17,637 bases of DNA from Sporomusaceae bacterium. Its GTDB lineage: Bacteria > Bacillota_C > Negativicutes > Sporomusales_B > UBA7701. The translations under genes were made by a program, and so were the position numbers. The DNA lies in the NCBI GenBank assembly GCA_022839045.1, contig JALHDI010000082.1:1-17637 (forward strand), in the 5' to 3' direction. Positions 7,094 through 14,091 of this stretch are shown here, in pieces; within the stretch, counting starts at the first letter, position 1; every line of letters starts with the position of its first letter. The notes below the pieces were generated by a model, which was given only the letters and a program-made list of their open reading frames with translations, was not told where the DNA came from and made no database searches.

Positions 7094-7114
7094 GCGCCGG
7101 CCGCGAGCCGGCGC
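7094..7114. other. GC-rich hairpin between aroB and tldD
   Basis: GCGCCGGC (7094-7101) pairs perfectly with GCCGGCGC (7107-7114) over a 5-base loop, about 20 bases before the tldD start. No U-tract follows on the minus strand, so it is not a clear terminator. It could influence tldD leader structure. Confidence 0.3.
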
Positions 7115-7157
7115 GTTGTCGTAGAGCTAGTATTCGTAATGGCGGACTTAGCTAAAC

Positions 7158-7181
7158 CCGAGACCGCTTACGTAATCTCGG
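7158..7181 (-). terminator. Weak terminator-like hairpin at the aroB stop
   Basis: TCTCGG (7176-7181) and CCGAGA (7158-7163) pair around the aroB stop codon with a 12-base loop, followed on the minus strand by GTTTAGC. The stem is short and the tail is poor, so it may only reduce read-through into tldD. Confidence 0.25.
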
Positions 7182-8250
7182 ACAGCACCTGGCGGACCGC
7201 CTCCTCGGGCACGTCGTTGCTGATGGCGACGCGGCCGATTTCGTCGGGCAGCACCCAGTTGACCGCGCCGCCGATGCTTTTCTTGTCCCTGGCCAGGTAG
7301 GCGGCCAGGTCATCCACGCGGCAGCCGCGGGCGGCCGTCGGCAGGCCGAACCGCGCAAGCAGGGCGGCGACGTTTTCGACCGTCTCCCCGCCGCAGCGGC
7401 CGAGGAGGTTGCTCAGGCGGGCAGCGCCGTACATGCCGATGGCCACGCCTTCGCCGTGGGTATAGCGGGCGAAGCCGGTGGCCGCCTCGACGGCGTGGTC
7501 GATGGTGTGGCCGAAATTGAGGATCATCCTGAGATGGCTTTCCTTCTCGTCCTGTTCGACGACCGCGGCCTTGATCTCGCAGGAACGGCGGATGATCTCG
7601 CCGAGGACCCCGGCTTCGCGCGCCAGGATGGCCTCGCTGTTGGCGCCCAGCCAGGCGAAGAAGGCGGCGTCGGCGATGACGCCGTACTTGGCGACTTCCG
7701 CCAGGCCGGAGGCCAGCTCGCGGGCCGGCAGGGTCGCCAGGGCGGCGGTGTCGGCGACCACGAGGCGCGGCTGGTAGAAGGCGCCGATGAGGTTCTTGCC
7801 GGCCGGGTGGTTGACGGCCACCTTGCCGCCGACGCTGGAATCGACCTGAGCGAGAAGGGTTGTCGGCACCTGGATGAAGGGCACGCCTCTGAGGTAGGTG
7901 GCGGCCACGAACCCGGCCAGATCACCCACGACCCCGCCACCGAGGGCGATGATCGGCGACCTGCGGTCGAGCCCGCCGTCGATCGCTTTGCTGTAGAGCC
8001 CTTCGGCCGCGGCCAGCGATTTCGATTCCTCTCCCGGCGGTACGACGGCGAGATCTGCGCACATGCCGGCCCGCCGAAGGGCGGCCAGGGCACGGTCGCC
8101 GTACAGGGCGGCGACGGTGGCGTCCGTCACCGCCAAGGCGCGGTCGCCGAGCTTGAGCCGGCGGACGAGATCGCCGAGCAGGTCGAGGCCGCCGGGGACG
8201 ATGTGGATGGCGTACCCGCCGCCGGGTAGGTTGACGTTAACTTCGGTCAT
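7168..8250 (-). CDS. aroB: 3-dehydroquinate synthase, 360 aa
   Basis: This NAD- and metal-dependent cytoplasmic enzyme converts DAHP to 3-dehydroquinate, the second step of the shikimate pathway. The family signature is clear: ALGGGVVGDLAGFVAATYLR (about residues 102-121), PTTLLAQVDSSVGGKVAVNH, the zinc-ligand helix LNFGHTIDHAVEA and a following GEGVAIGM. Length is normal. The ATG at 8250 has an AGGAGGGG site seven bases upstream and overlaps the 3' end of aroK by 14 bases, so the two are translationally coupled. It is the last gene of the aroC-aroK-aroB unit. Confidence 0.97.
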   Translation of the reverse strand: MTEVNVNLPGGGYAIHIVPGGLDLLGDLVRRLKLGDRALAVTDATVAALYGDRALAALRRAGMCADLAVVPPGEESKSLAAAEGLYSKAIDGGLDRRSPIIALGGGVVGDLAGFVAATYLRGVPFIQVPTTLLAQVDSSVGGKVAVNHPAGKNLIGAFYQPRLVVADTAALATLPARELASGLAEVAKYGVIADAAFFAWLGANSEAILAREAGVLGEIIRRSCEIKAAVVEQDEKESHLRMILNFGHTIDHAVEAATGFARYTHGEGVAIGMYGAARLSNLLGRCGGETVENVAALLARFGLPTAARGCRVDDLAAYLARDKKSIGGAVNWVLPDEIGRVAISNDVPEEAVRQVLSEIT

Positions 8251-8764
8251 GGATATGCCCCTCCTGCCTGAGAAAGGCGATGATTTTCTCCGCCACCAGC
8301 CGGGGCGGGATGTTGCTGGTATCGAGAATGAAGTCGGCCTGGGCGTACAACGGGGCTCTCTCGGCCAACAGCCTGGAAACGGCCTCCTCGCGGTCGGGGC
8401 GGGCGAGGAGCGGGCGGGTGCTCCTCCGCCCCGTCCGTTCCAGGATGGTCTGGACCGAGGCGGTCAGACAGATTATCACGCCGCCGGCGCGCAGCCGCGC
8501 CATGTTGTCCGGGTCGAGGACGACGCCGCCGCCGGTGGCGATGACGGCTTTCCGGTGACGGGAGACGCGGGCGATCGCGTCCTTCTCCAAGGCCCGGAAG
8601 TATGCCTCGCCGTGCCGGGCGAAGATTTCGCCGATGGTGAGGCCGCTTTCGCGTTCTATCTTCCTGTCGACGTCGATGAACGGGCGGCCGAGGCGGCTGG
8701 CCAGCAGGCGGCCGGTGCTGCTCTTCCCCGTACCCATGAAGCCGATGAGCGCGATGTTTTTCAT
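8237..8764 (-). CDS. aroK: Shikimate kinase, 175 aa
   Basis: It phosphorylates shikimate to shikimate 3-phosphate with ATP in the cytoplasm. The P-loop GFMGTGKSS is at residues 8-16, the shikimate-contact segment FIDVDRKIE at about 29-37, and the GGG motif in [11 protein letters not shown] at about 74-84, with the lid arginines in RRSTRPLL. The 175-residue length is typical. Its ATG overlaps the aroC stop by four bases (ATGA), and aroB starts 14 bases inside its end, a tight translationally coupled arrangement. Confidence 0.96.
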   Translation of the reverse strand: MKNIALIGFMGTGKSSTGRLLASRLGRPFIDVDRKIERESGLTIGEIFARHGEAYFRALEKDAIARVSRHRKAVIATGGGVVLDPDNMARLRAGGVIICLTASVQTILERTGRRSTRPLLARPDREEAVSRLLAERAPLYAQADFILDTSNIPPRLVAEKIIAFLRQEGHIHDRS

Positions 8765-9921
8765 CTTGGACCGCCGCGCAGGCGGCGCCGGTAGTGCTCC
8801 ACCCCCGCGAGCACGTCCTCCAGGTGATCGCCGCCGAATTTATCCAGCACCGCCCCGGCGAGGACGATGGCTACGGCCGCCTCGCCCACCACCGCGGCGG
8901 CAGGCACGGCGCAGACGTCGCTGCGCTCGGTGTTGGCGCGGGCGGCCGCCTTGGTGGCGATATCCACCGAGGCCAGCGGCGCCATGAGGGTCGGGATGGG
9001 CTTCATCACCGCCCGGGCCACAAGGTCTTCGCCGGTCGAAATGCCGCCTTCCACGCCGCCGGCCCGGTTGGTCTTACGGTAGTAGCCGCGGCCGGGGTCG
9101 TAAAAAATCTCGTCATGCGCCTGGCTGCCGGGCAGGGCGGCGTTGGCGAACCCCTCCCCTATCTCGACGCCCTTTACGGCCGGTATGGACATAAGGGCGG
9201 CGGCGAGCGCCGCGTCGAGGCGGCGGTCCCAGTGGACATGGCTGCCCAGTCCGGGCGGCATGCCCGACGCCACGATCTCGAAAACGCCGCCGAGGGTGTC
9301 GCCGCGCGTCTTGGCTTCGTCGACGGCCGCCATCATCGCCGCTTCGGCCGCTTTGTCGGCGCAAAACAACGGCGAGGCCGCGGCGAGGCTCCCGATTTCG
9401 TCCGCGGTGTAAGCGCGGCGGGCGGCGGCCACGCCGCCGACGGCGACGACATGGGCGGCCACGGCGACGCCGACGGCCGCCAGCAGCTGGCGGGCGACCG
9501 CGCCGACGGCGACGCGGGCCGCCGTCTCGCGGGCGCTGGCCCGTTCGAGGATGTTGCGGATATCGTCATGCCCGTATTTCTGTATCCCCGCCAGGTCGGC
9601 GTGGCCGGGGCGCGGCGCGGTGACCGCCTCCCCCACCGCCGGGCCGGAAGGCGACATCCGCTCCTGCCAGTTGGCCCAGTCGCGGTTCCTTATCGAGAGC
9701 GTAAGCGGACTGCCCAGGGTGCGCCCGAAGCGCAGGCCGGACAGCACCTCGGCCTCATCCTTCTCGATGCGCATGCGGCCGCCCCGGCCGTAGCCCTGCT
9801 GGCGGCGGGCCAGGTCGCCGTTTATAATGGCCCTGTCAACGGGCAGGCCGGCAGGCAGGCCTTCGATGACGGCCGTCAGGCACGGCCCGTGTGATTCGCC
9901 GGCGGTCAGGAAACGAAACAT
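8761..9921 (-). CDS. aroC: Chorismate synthase, 386 aa
   Basis: This FMN-dependent enzyme makes chorismate from EPSP, the last step of the shikimate pathway. The N-terminal signature [20 protein letters not shown] (4-23) is followed by [29 protein letters not shown], the [16 protein letters not shown] block and the C-terminal [16 protein letters not shown]. Length is slightly above the common 360-390 range centre. The ATG at 9921 has a GGGGAGG site eight bases upstream. It leads the aroC-aroK-aroB operon and follows the pilus unit after a terminator and its own candidate promoter. A run of alanine and valine near residues 135-170 is compositionally biased but in frame. Confidence 0.97.
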   Translation of the reverse strand: MFRFLTAGESHGPCLTAVIEGLPAGLPVDRAIINGDLARRQQGYGRGGRMRIEKDEAEVLSGLRFGRTLGSPLTLSIRNRDWANWQERMSPSGPAVGEAVTAPRPGHADLAGIQKYGHDDIRNILERASARETAARVAVGAVARQLLAAVGVAVAAHVVAVGGVAAARRAYTADEIGSLAAASPLFCADKAAEAAMMAAVDEAKTRGDTLGGVFEIVASGMPPGLGSHVHWDRRLDAALAAALMSIPAVKGVEIGEGFANAALPGSQAHDEIFYDPGRGYYRKTNRAGGVEGGISTGEDLVARAVMKPIPTLMAPLASVDIATKAAARANTERSDVCAVPAAAVVGEAAVAIVLAGAVLDKFGGDHLEDVLAGVEHYRRRLRGGPR

Positions 9922-9958
9922 CGGTCAGTCCTCCCCAATCAACGGTTATATAGAAAAA

Positions 9959-9964
9959 ATTATA
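9959..9964 (-). promoter_or_regulatory. Candidate -10 box for the aro operon
   Basis: A perfect TATAAT on the minus strand (9964-9959), followed by an AT-rich tract, would give a leader of about 30 bases before aroC. The -35 region is not convincing. A small hairpin (CAGGA/TCCTG, 9985-10000) lies just upstream. The position between the pilus terminator and aroC makes a promoter plausible. Confidence 0.45.
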
Positions 9965-10013
9965 ACTGTAGTATTTCTAAGCCACAGGACCCATATCCTG
10001 CCTGGCAGACAGC

Positions 10014-10038
10014 AAAAAACCAAGGCATTTGCCCTGGT
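10014..10038 (-). terminator. Intrinsic terminator of the comFB-pilMNO unit
   Basis: On the minus strand ACCAGGGCA (10038-10030) pairs with TGCCTTGGT (10027-10019) with one G-U pair and a very short loop, followed directly by TTTTTT. It lies about 90 bases after the pilO stop, beyond repeat copy B, and separates the pilus genes from aroC. Confidence 0.82.
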
Positions 10039-10054
10039 CCTCGTTACTCCATAA

Positions 10055-10125
10055 GGCCGTTCAGAAATCCCCAGATGCAAGGCGCCCTGAGGAGCAACGC
10101 CGCAGATGGGGGTTTATCAACGGCC
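10055..10125 (+). repeat. Interspersed structured repeat, copy B (71 bp, lacks the inner arm)
   Basis: It has the same 24-base ends as copies A and C (GGCCGTTCAGAAATCCCCA at left, TGGGGGTTTATCAACGGCC at right) and the same GAGGAGCAACG segment, but the internal hairpin arm of about 50 bases is absent. The stem bases differ from copy A on both sides in ways that keep pairing: G-C becomes A-T, G-C becomes C-G, and C-G becomes T-G. It starts one base downstream of the pilO stop codon and precedes the operon terminator. Confidence 0.85.
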
Positions 10126-10126
10126 G

Positions 10127-10675
10127 TTACTTTTTAACGCTGTAGATTACCACCTGCAACTTCGCCTCCAGCCCGCCGCCCGGCTTCATGTTCATCGTCA
10201 GGGAATTCACGGAATTGAAGCGCGGCGCGTCTTCAAGCTGTTTGAGAAAGCCGACCGTCTGGAAAAAGTCGCCTCTGACGAGGATGTCGAGCGGCGTTTC
10301 CTGGTAGTTGTTCCGGCTCACGACCTGGGCCGGCTTGATGTGCATAATCTGGACGCCGCTGGCGCGGGCCGCCTTCTCGACCGCGACGAGGAAATCGCTA
10401 ACGCCGGGGGTCTCGGGCAGCATCCGGTCGACGACCCGCCGCCGGGCGTCAAGCTCGGCCATATGCTTGGCGGGATCGGGATGGGCGAGCACATGGGCTT
10501 CGATAGTATCCACCTGCAGCTTCTCGTTCCGGTAGCGGCCGTCAAGTTCGGCGAGGCGGTGCCGCTGGGGCTGGAAGACGAAGAACCAGGCCACCACGGC
10601 GGCCAGCAAAGTAACGATCGCGAACAGGATCAGCTTATGTTTTAGGGAGAGTTCTTTAGGCAGCCTGATCGCCAC
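10127..10675 (-). CDS. pilO: Type IV pilus alignment protein PilO, 182 aa
   Basis: PilO forms an inner-membrane alignment complex with PilN and PilM, linking the pilus motor to the outer part of the machine. It has a short cytoplasmic N-terminus, one membrane segment (LILFAIVTLLAAVVAWFFVF, about residues 15-34), a coiled-coil stretch (RLAELDGRYRNEKLQ) and a ferredoxin-like periplasmic domain with the family-typical LPETPGVSDFL and GDFFQTVGFLKQLEDAPR. The GTG start at 10675 is placed by AAGGGGAGG, which is the end of pilN itself; only two bases separate the pilN stop from this start. It is the last gene of the unit; pilP and pilQ are not found after it. Confidence 0.9.
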   Translation of the reverse strand: MAIRLPKELSLKHKLILFAIVTLLAAVVAWFFVFQPQRHRLAELDGRYRNEKLQVDTIEAHVLAHPDPAKHMAELDARRRVVDRMLPETPGVSDFLVAVEKAARASGVQIMHIKPAQVVSRNNYQETPLDILVRGDFFQTVGFLKQLEDAPRFNSVNSLTMNMKPGGGLEAKLQVVIYSVKK

Positions 10676-10677
10676 GG

Positions 10678-11205
10678 TTACCTCCCCTTGATCTTGAGGG
10701 TGATTTCGAACTTGGTGGCAAAGGTGGTGATGTCCCGCTCCGCCTTGACCAACGTCGGTTCGGCGAACAGGTCGTCCTGCTCAAGTTTGCGCATGAAAGC
10801 GGCCAGGTCCGGGGTGCTCTTGGCCATCCCGGTCAGTTTCAGCACGCTTTTATCGACCGTAAGGTCGGTGAACCACAGTTCGGGGGGCGTTTTGGCCCCG
10901 AGTTGAGTGAGAACGGCGTACCAGGAGGCGCGGTCGCGGGTGAGGGCGATGAGCACGTTTTCCTTTGCGTCGATGCCCTGCTGCTTGGCGTTGGCGGCCA
11001 GCATGGCCTCGCGCGCCGGACGCAGAAGCTGGTGGCGATTCTTGGTTTCCTCCAGGTTGCGTTCGGTGTGGGCGAGCATGAATTGGAAATAGCCCCAGAT
11101 GCTCAGAAAGGCGCCGAGGACTAGCAAGACGAGGGTGAAGAAAATCCGGCCGGTCCGCCATTTGGGCTGACGCTCGGCCAGCGGCAGCAGGTTGATGTGG
11201 ATCAT
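10678..11205 (-). CDS. pilN: Type IV pilus protein PilN, 175 aa
   Basis: PilN is a bitopic inner-membrane partner of PilO. Its short N-terminal tail carries the conserved INLLP motif (residues 4-8), which in the family docks into a groove of PilM. A single membrane segment follows (about residues 21-42, IFFTLVLLVLGAFLSIWGYF), then a coiled coil and a periplasmic domain ending in FATKFEITLKIKG. Its ATG overlaps the pilM stop by four bases, so translation is coupled and stoichiometry with PilM is likely controlled. Length is close to the usual 170-200. Confidence 0.92.
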   Translation of the reverse strand: MIHINLLPLAERQPKWRTGRIFFTLVLLVLGAFLSIWGYFQFMLAHTERNLEETKNRHQLLRPAREAMLAANAKQQGIDAKENVLIALTRDRASWYAVLTQLGAKTPPELWFTDLTVDKSVLKLTGMAKSTPDLAAFMRKLEQDDLFAEPTLVKAERDITTFATKFEITLKIKGR

Positions 11206-12281
11206 CCTTCCCCTCCCCTCAGCGCGAGGCCGACGGCTACGCCGAGGCGGCCGCCGAGACTGCGTACATGCTGGGGATCGAAGCTGCCGGCGACATCGAA
11301 CGGCGCCAGGGGGTCGTGGATGACCACCGGGACGTCCAACTGGGCGGCGAAGTAGTGGACGATGTTCTCCAGGGCGGCGGCACCGCCGGTGAGGAAGGCC
11401 TTGTCGATAATCGCCTCTTTGTTCTGGATGCGGTAGTATTCGATGGTGCGCATGGCTTCGCGGGCCGCCTCGGTGACGAGCAGCTCGAAGCGGCGGTGGA
11501 CGGCGGACGTTTCCCCCTGGGTGCCCGGGCGGAAGAGCAGGCCCTTCTGGCGTTGCTTGAGGCGCTCGGCCTCCACCTGGCCGAGCTCGAAGGCTTCCAT
11601 GACGACCTCGGTGAACCGCTGGCCGCTGATGGGCAAGGGACGGGCCACCACCGGAGCGCCGTCCTGGAAGATGGCGGCGTGGGAAAGCTCGGCGCCGATG
11701 TCGACCACCAGCGCGTTGCCGGCGGCCGGCAGGGTCCGGTAGATGGCGAGGGGCTCGGCGTCGATGGCCGCCGGCCGGAGCCCGGCCTCCTTGGCCGCGG
11801 CCACCAGGTCGTCGACGGCTTCGCGGGGCGCGGCGGCGAGCATGACCCTGAGCTCGAGCTCGCTCGTGCCGCGGCCGGTGACGGCGTAATCGTAATAATA
11901 TGTTTCAGGGGCGAAGGGGACGTATTTCTCGCTGTCCCACTTCACAGCCTCCCGCAATTCTTCGGCGCTGAGGGGCGGAAAAGAAATCTCGCGCACGAAC
12001 AGGGCGGGCACGCCGATGGCCAGCGCCGCGTCGCGGAGGCTGGCCCCGCTGGTGCTCAGGGCCTGACGCAAAACAGCCGCCAGGGCTTTGACGTCGCGAC
12101 ATGCGCCGTTCTCCATGATGCCGGGCGGCAGGTCCACGACGCCGGCGGCCTTCAACAGGGGCCGGCCCTTGCGGCGGTCGAGCTGGACGATTTTGACGGC
12201 GCTGGTGCCGACGTCGACGCCGAGCACGTTATCCGTCTGACGGGCAAACAGGGACCGTAAGACGTTTCGCATGGATGTCAC
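11202..12281 (-). CDS. pilM: Type IV pilus assembly protein PilM, actin-like ATPase, 359 aa
   Basis: PilM is the cytoplasmic actin/FtsA-like member of the alignment complex and binds the PilN tail. The nucleotide-binding phosphate-1 loop is visible as GVDVGTSAVKIVQL (21-34), a second phosphate loop as ALVVDIGAELSHAAIF and the adenosine motif as AFLTGGAAALENIV. The segment FPPLSAEELREAVKWDSEKY is typical of PilM. The GTG at 12281 overlaps the comFB stop as GTGA; an in-frame ATG at 12272 is an alternative start. The gene is followed by pilN with another 4-base overlap. Length is the family norm of about 350. Confidence 0.95.
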   Translation of the reverse strand: MTSMRNVLRSLFARQTDNVLGVDVGTSAVKIVQLDRRKGRPLLKAAGVVDLPPGIMENGACRDVKALAAVLRQALSTSGASLRDAALAIGVPALFVREISFPPLSAEELREAVKWDSEKYVPFAPETYYYDYAVTGRGTSELELRVMLAAAPREAVDDLVAAAKEAGLRPAAIDAEPLAIYRTLPAAGNALVVDIGAELSHAAIFQDGAPVVARPLPISGQRFTEVVMEAFELGQVEAERLKQRQKGLLFRPGTQGETSAVHRRFELLVTEAAREAMRTIEYYRIQNKEAIIDKAFLTGGAAALENIVHYFAAQLDVPVVIHDPLAPFDVAGSFDPQHVRSLGGRLGVAVGLALRGGEG

Positions 12282-12556
12282 TCATCGACCCGGTCGTGGT
12301 GGGGCCGCGACTTGACGAGGATGATGGCGTTGGTGAGCGCGGCGATGATGTCGACATAGAACTGCTGGTCGAGGGCTTTGACCTTGGTCAGCGTCTGGCC
12401 CTTGTCGGTGACGACATAGCGGGGCGGCAGGAAGTTGAGCGCCAGGGCCGCGATGTCGTACTGGCAGCGCTTGCAGTTGCAGGCGTCGGCGTGGTTGGCG
12501 AGCTGCTCGGGGAGGTGCTGCCAGACGAGGGTTTCCATGTAGTTGATAAGATCCAT
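12278..12556 (-). CDS. comFB: ComFB-family (late competence) protein, 92 aa
   Basis: The 92-residue product matches the ComFB family: NYMETLV near the N-terminus, a CNCKRC cluster (C26, C28, C31) that suits zinc binding, DIAALALNFLPPRYVVTDKG (34-53) and QQFYVDIIAALTNAI (64-78). Some ComFB proteins are reported as cyclic-dinucleotide receptors; whether this one binds is not shown by the sequence. I chose the ATG at 12556 because AAGGAG lies eleven bases before it and the domain begins right there; longer upstream frames only translate the adjacent repeat. It overlaps pilM by four bases, heading the pilMNO unit, so a role in controlling pili or DNA uptake is a reasonable inference. Confidence 0.88.
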   Translation of the reverse strand: MDLINYMETLVWQHLPEQLANHADACNCKRCQYDIAALALNFLPPRYVVTDKGQTLTKVKALDQQFYVDIIAALTNAIILVKSRPHHDRVDE

Positions 12557-12579
12557 ATCCCCACTCTCCTTTTGGTCCC

Positions 12580-12702
12580 GGCCGTTGATAAGCGCCCATC
12601 TGCTTTGTTGCTCCTCGGATGGCCCACTTGACGTACGCAACCAAGTACGCCTTCGCGGACCATCCTGCGGTGCGCCGCGCATCTGGGCACTTCTGAACGG
12701 CC
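12580..12702 (-). repeat. Interspersed structured repeat, copy C (123 bp, inverted)
   Basis: Read on the minus strand it begins GGCCGTTCAGAAGTGCCCA and ends TGGGCGCTTATCAACGGCC, matching copies A and B at both ends and at GAGGAGCAAC. Its internal arm differs in sequence from copy A but keeps its pairing: GGATGGTCC (12665-12657) with GGGCCATCC (12625-12617), with a CGTAC/GTACG tip. It lies between the pilD terminator and comFB, with its edge 24 bases upstream of the comFB start, so it would be transcribed in the comFB leader if the promoter lies above it. Confidence 0.85.
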
Positions 12703-12742
12703 TCGAGATGCTCCAGACTGTCGTATTATGTATTAATTAGAC

Positions 12743-12771
12743 AAAAGCCGCCGGCTACCTGCCGGGACGGC
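12743..12771 (-). terminator. Intrinsic terminator after pilD
   Basis: On the minus strand a GC-rich stem (12771-12761 with 12755-12747, nine pairs with a two-base bulge and a five-base loop) is followed by TTTTGTC. It begins about 20 bases after the pilD stop and closes the pilB-to-pilD unit, separating it from comFB-pilMNO. Confidence 0.75.
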
Positions 12772-12790
12772 GGGGGTTAACGGGAAAATA

Positions 12791-13582
12791 TCACCGGCCG
12801 AGGAAGTGGCGGACGTACCAGGCGACGATGCCGGGGCCGTAGATGAGGGCGATGAAGGCGCCGGCGGCGATGAACGGCCCGAAGGGGATGATGTCCTTGC
12901 GCTTCCTGAGCCTGAGGAGCAGCAGCGCCCCGCCGCCGAGGCCGCCGGCGAGGAAGGACAGGAAGATGGCCAGGAGGGTGTGCTGCCAGCCGAACCACAG
13001 GCCGAGCGCGGCGGCGAACTTGACGTCGCCCCCGCCCATGCCGCCGCGGGTGACGACGGCGATGGCCAGCAGCAAGCCGCCGCCTATCAGGCCGCCGAGG
13101 AGCATGTCGAACGGGCCGACGGGCAGGGCTATGGTTGAGCCCCACAGGGGCGTATAGGCGAAGGAAAGGTTTATGGCGACACCGACTCCGGCAAGCCATA
13201 CGAGGACCTTGTCGTAGATGAGCTGGTGGTCGAAGTCGATGAGGGTGATGACGACGAGAAAGGAGGTGAGGACAAACGCCTTGAGGAGCGCCGGCCCGAG
13301 GCCGAACACAAAGAAACACCACGCGAACAGCGCGCCGGTCGCAAGCTCGACCAGGGCGTAGCGGGCGGAGAAGGGAGCGCCGCACGACCGGCAGCGGCCG
13401 CGGCGGAGGATGTAGCTGAGGACGGGGATGAGATCGGCGGGCCCGAGACGGACGCCGCAGGCGCGGCAGTGCGAGGGCGGGCTGACGATCGACTCCCCGG
13501 CCGGCAGGCGGTAGACGCAGACGTTGAGGAAGCTGCCTACCGCCAGGCCGAGAAGGAAAAAGATAAGAATTAACAAGGGCAT
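12791..13582 (-). CDS. pilD: Prepilin peptidase / N-methyltransferase PilD, 263 aa
   Basis: This polytopic membrane aspartic protease cleaves the pilin leader and methylates the new N-terminal phenylalanine. From the chosen start the order is: TM1 with GSFLNVCVYRLP (16-27), a cytoplasmic loop with two CxxC pairs (C39-C42 and C64-C67), then TM segments with the first catalytic aspartate in LIDFD (D116) and the second in the GGGD motif (D186). Length is typical. ATG 13582 sits directly on an AAGGAG site, too close for ideal use; a TTG six bases downstream (13576) is better spaced, and a longer frame to 13627 is unlikely. The gene follows the pilin, its substrate, after a hairpin-bearing gap. 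Confidence 0.94.
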   Translation of the reverse strand: MPLLILIFFLLGLAVGSFLNVCVYRLPAGESIVSPPSHCRACGVRLGPADLIPVLSYILRRGRCRSCGAPFSARYALVELATGALFAWCFFVFGLGPALLKAFVLTSFLVVITLIDFDHQLIYDKVLVWLAGVGVAINLSFAYTPLWGSTIALPVGPFDMLLGGLIGGGLLLAIAVVTRGGMGGGDVKFAAALGLWFGWQHTLLAIFLSFLAGGLGGGALLLLRLRKRKDIIPFGPFIAAGAFIALIYGPGIVAWYVRHFLGR

Positions 13583-13616
13583 CTCCTTGGGGTTGTGCGC
13601 GGTAAGAAGACAGCAA

Positions 13617-13646
13617 GGCCAAGGCACCCCGTAAGCTGCCTTGACC
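13617..13646 (-). terminator. Hairpin between pilin gene and pilD, possible attenuator
   Basis: GGTCAAGGCA (13646-13637) and TGCCTTGGCC (13626-13617) pair over ten positions with one mismatch on the minus strand, followed by a T-rich stretch (TTGCTGTCTTCTT). A partial terminator here would let the pilin be made in excess over the peptidase. Confidence 0.4.
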
Positions 13647-13674
13647 CGGCAAATATCTTTCTCCCTGGCATGGT

Positions 13675-14070
13675 TTACGGCGCCGGCACAGTTTCGGCGT
13701 TGAAGGTACCCTGATGGTCACCACCGGTTATAACAACCTGGGCACGACCGCCCGCGATTTCGTATACCGCCGTCGTCGCCCCGCCGTAAAGCGGTGCTGT
13801 CGGCTCAGCGGCCAGGTAATCAGGCACCAGGGCGGCCACGGTAGCAGCATTGGCGCCAGTCCTGGCGAAAAAGATCGCGTTAGCGCTGTCGATGGTCCGC
13901 AGGTCGGCCTGCAGTTTGCCTCTCTGGGCGGACGCGGTGGTCCCAGTAAACTGGGGAATAGCGATGGCAGCTAGTATACCAATTATTGCTACTACGACCA
14001 TTAGCTCGACCAGAGTAAACCCCTTCTGGTATCGCATCATTTTACGCAGATTAATCAGCAATTCACTCAC
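13675..14070 (-). CDS. pilA: Type IV prepilin (major pilin candidate), 131 aa
   Basis: This is the fibre subunit. The class III signal is explicit: a basic leader ending in QKG, then FTLVELMVVVAIIGILAAIA, with cleavage between G17 and F18 and the conserved glutamate at mature position 5 (E22). The mature protein is about 114 residues, short for a pilin, with a YLAAEP/LYGGATTAVYEI beta region and no cysteine, so it lacks the disulfide-closed D-region of many pilins. The frame opens at a GTG (14070) directly after AGGAGGTGA; a TTG at 14061 is better spaced from that site and would give a 14-residue leader. It is the only pilin in the window, between pilC and pilD, which supports a major role. 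Confidence 0.92.
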   Translation of the reverse strand: MSELLINLRKMMRYQKGFTLVELMVVVAIIGILAAIAIPQFTGTTASAQRGKLQADLRTIDSANAIFFARTGANAATVAALVPDYLAAEPTAPLYGGATTAVYEIAGGRAQVVITGGDHQGTFNAETVPAP

Positions 14071-14091
14071 CTCCTTCCGAAAAAGACTGTC

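Noticed and set aside
5456..7300. A 614-residue plus-strand open frame
   Set aside because: It is antisense to tldD, runs through repeat copy A and the 5' hairpins, and shows low-complexity composition with no recognisable domain.
12282..12690. Overlapping small minus-strand frames beginning inside repeat copy C
   Set aside because: They translate the non-coding repeat and then run out of frame through comFB. The ComFB domain begins at the ATG at 12556 with its own ribosome site.
5568..12702. A CRISPR array from the repeated segments
   Set aside because: The three copies are kilobases apart, differ in length and orientation, and are not separated by uniform spacers.
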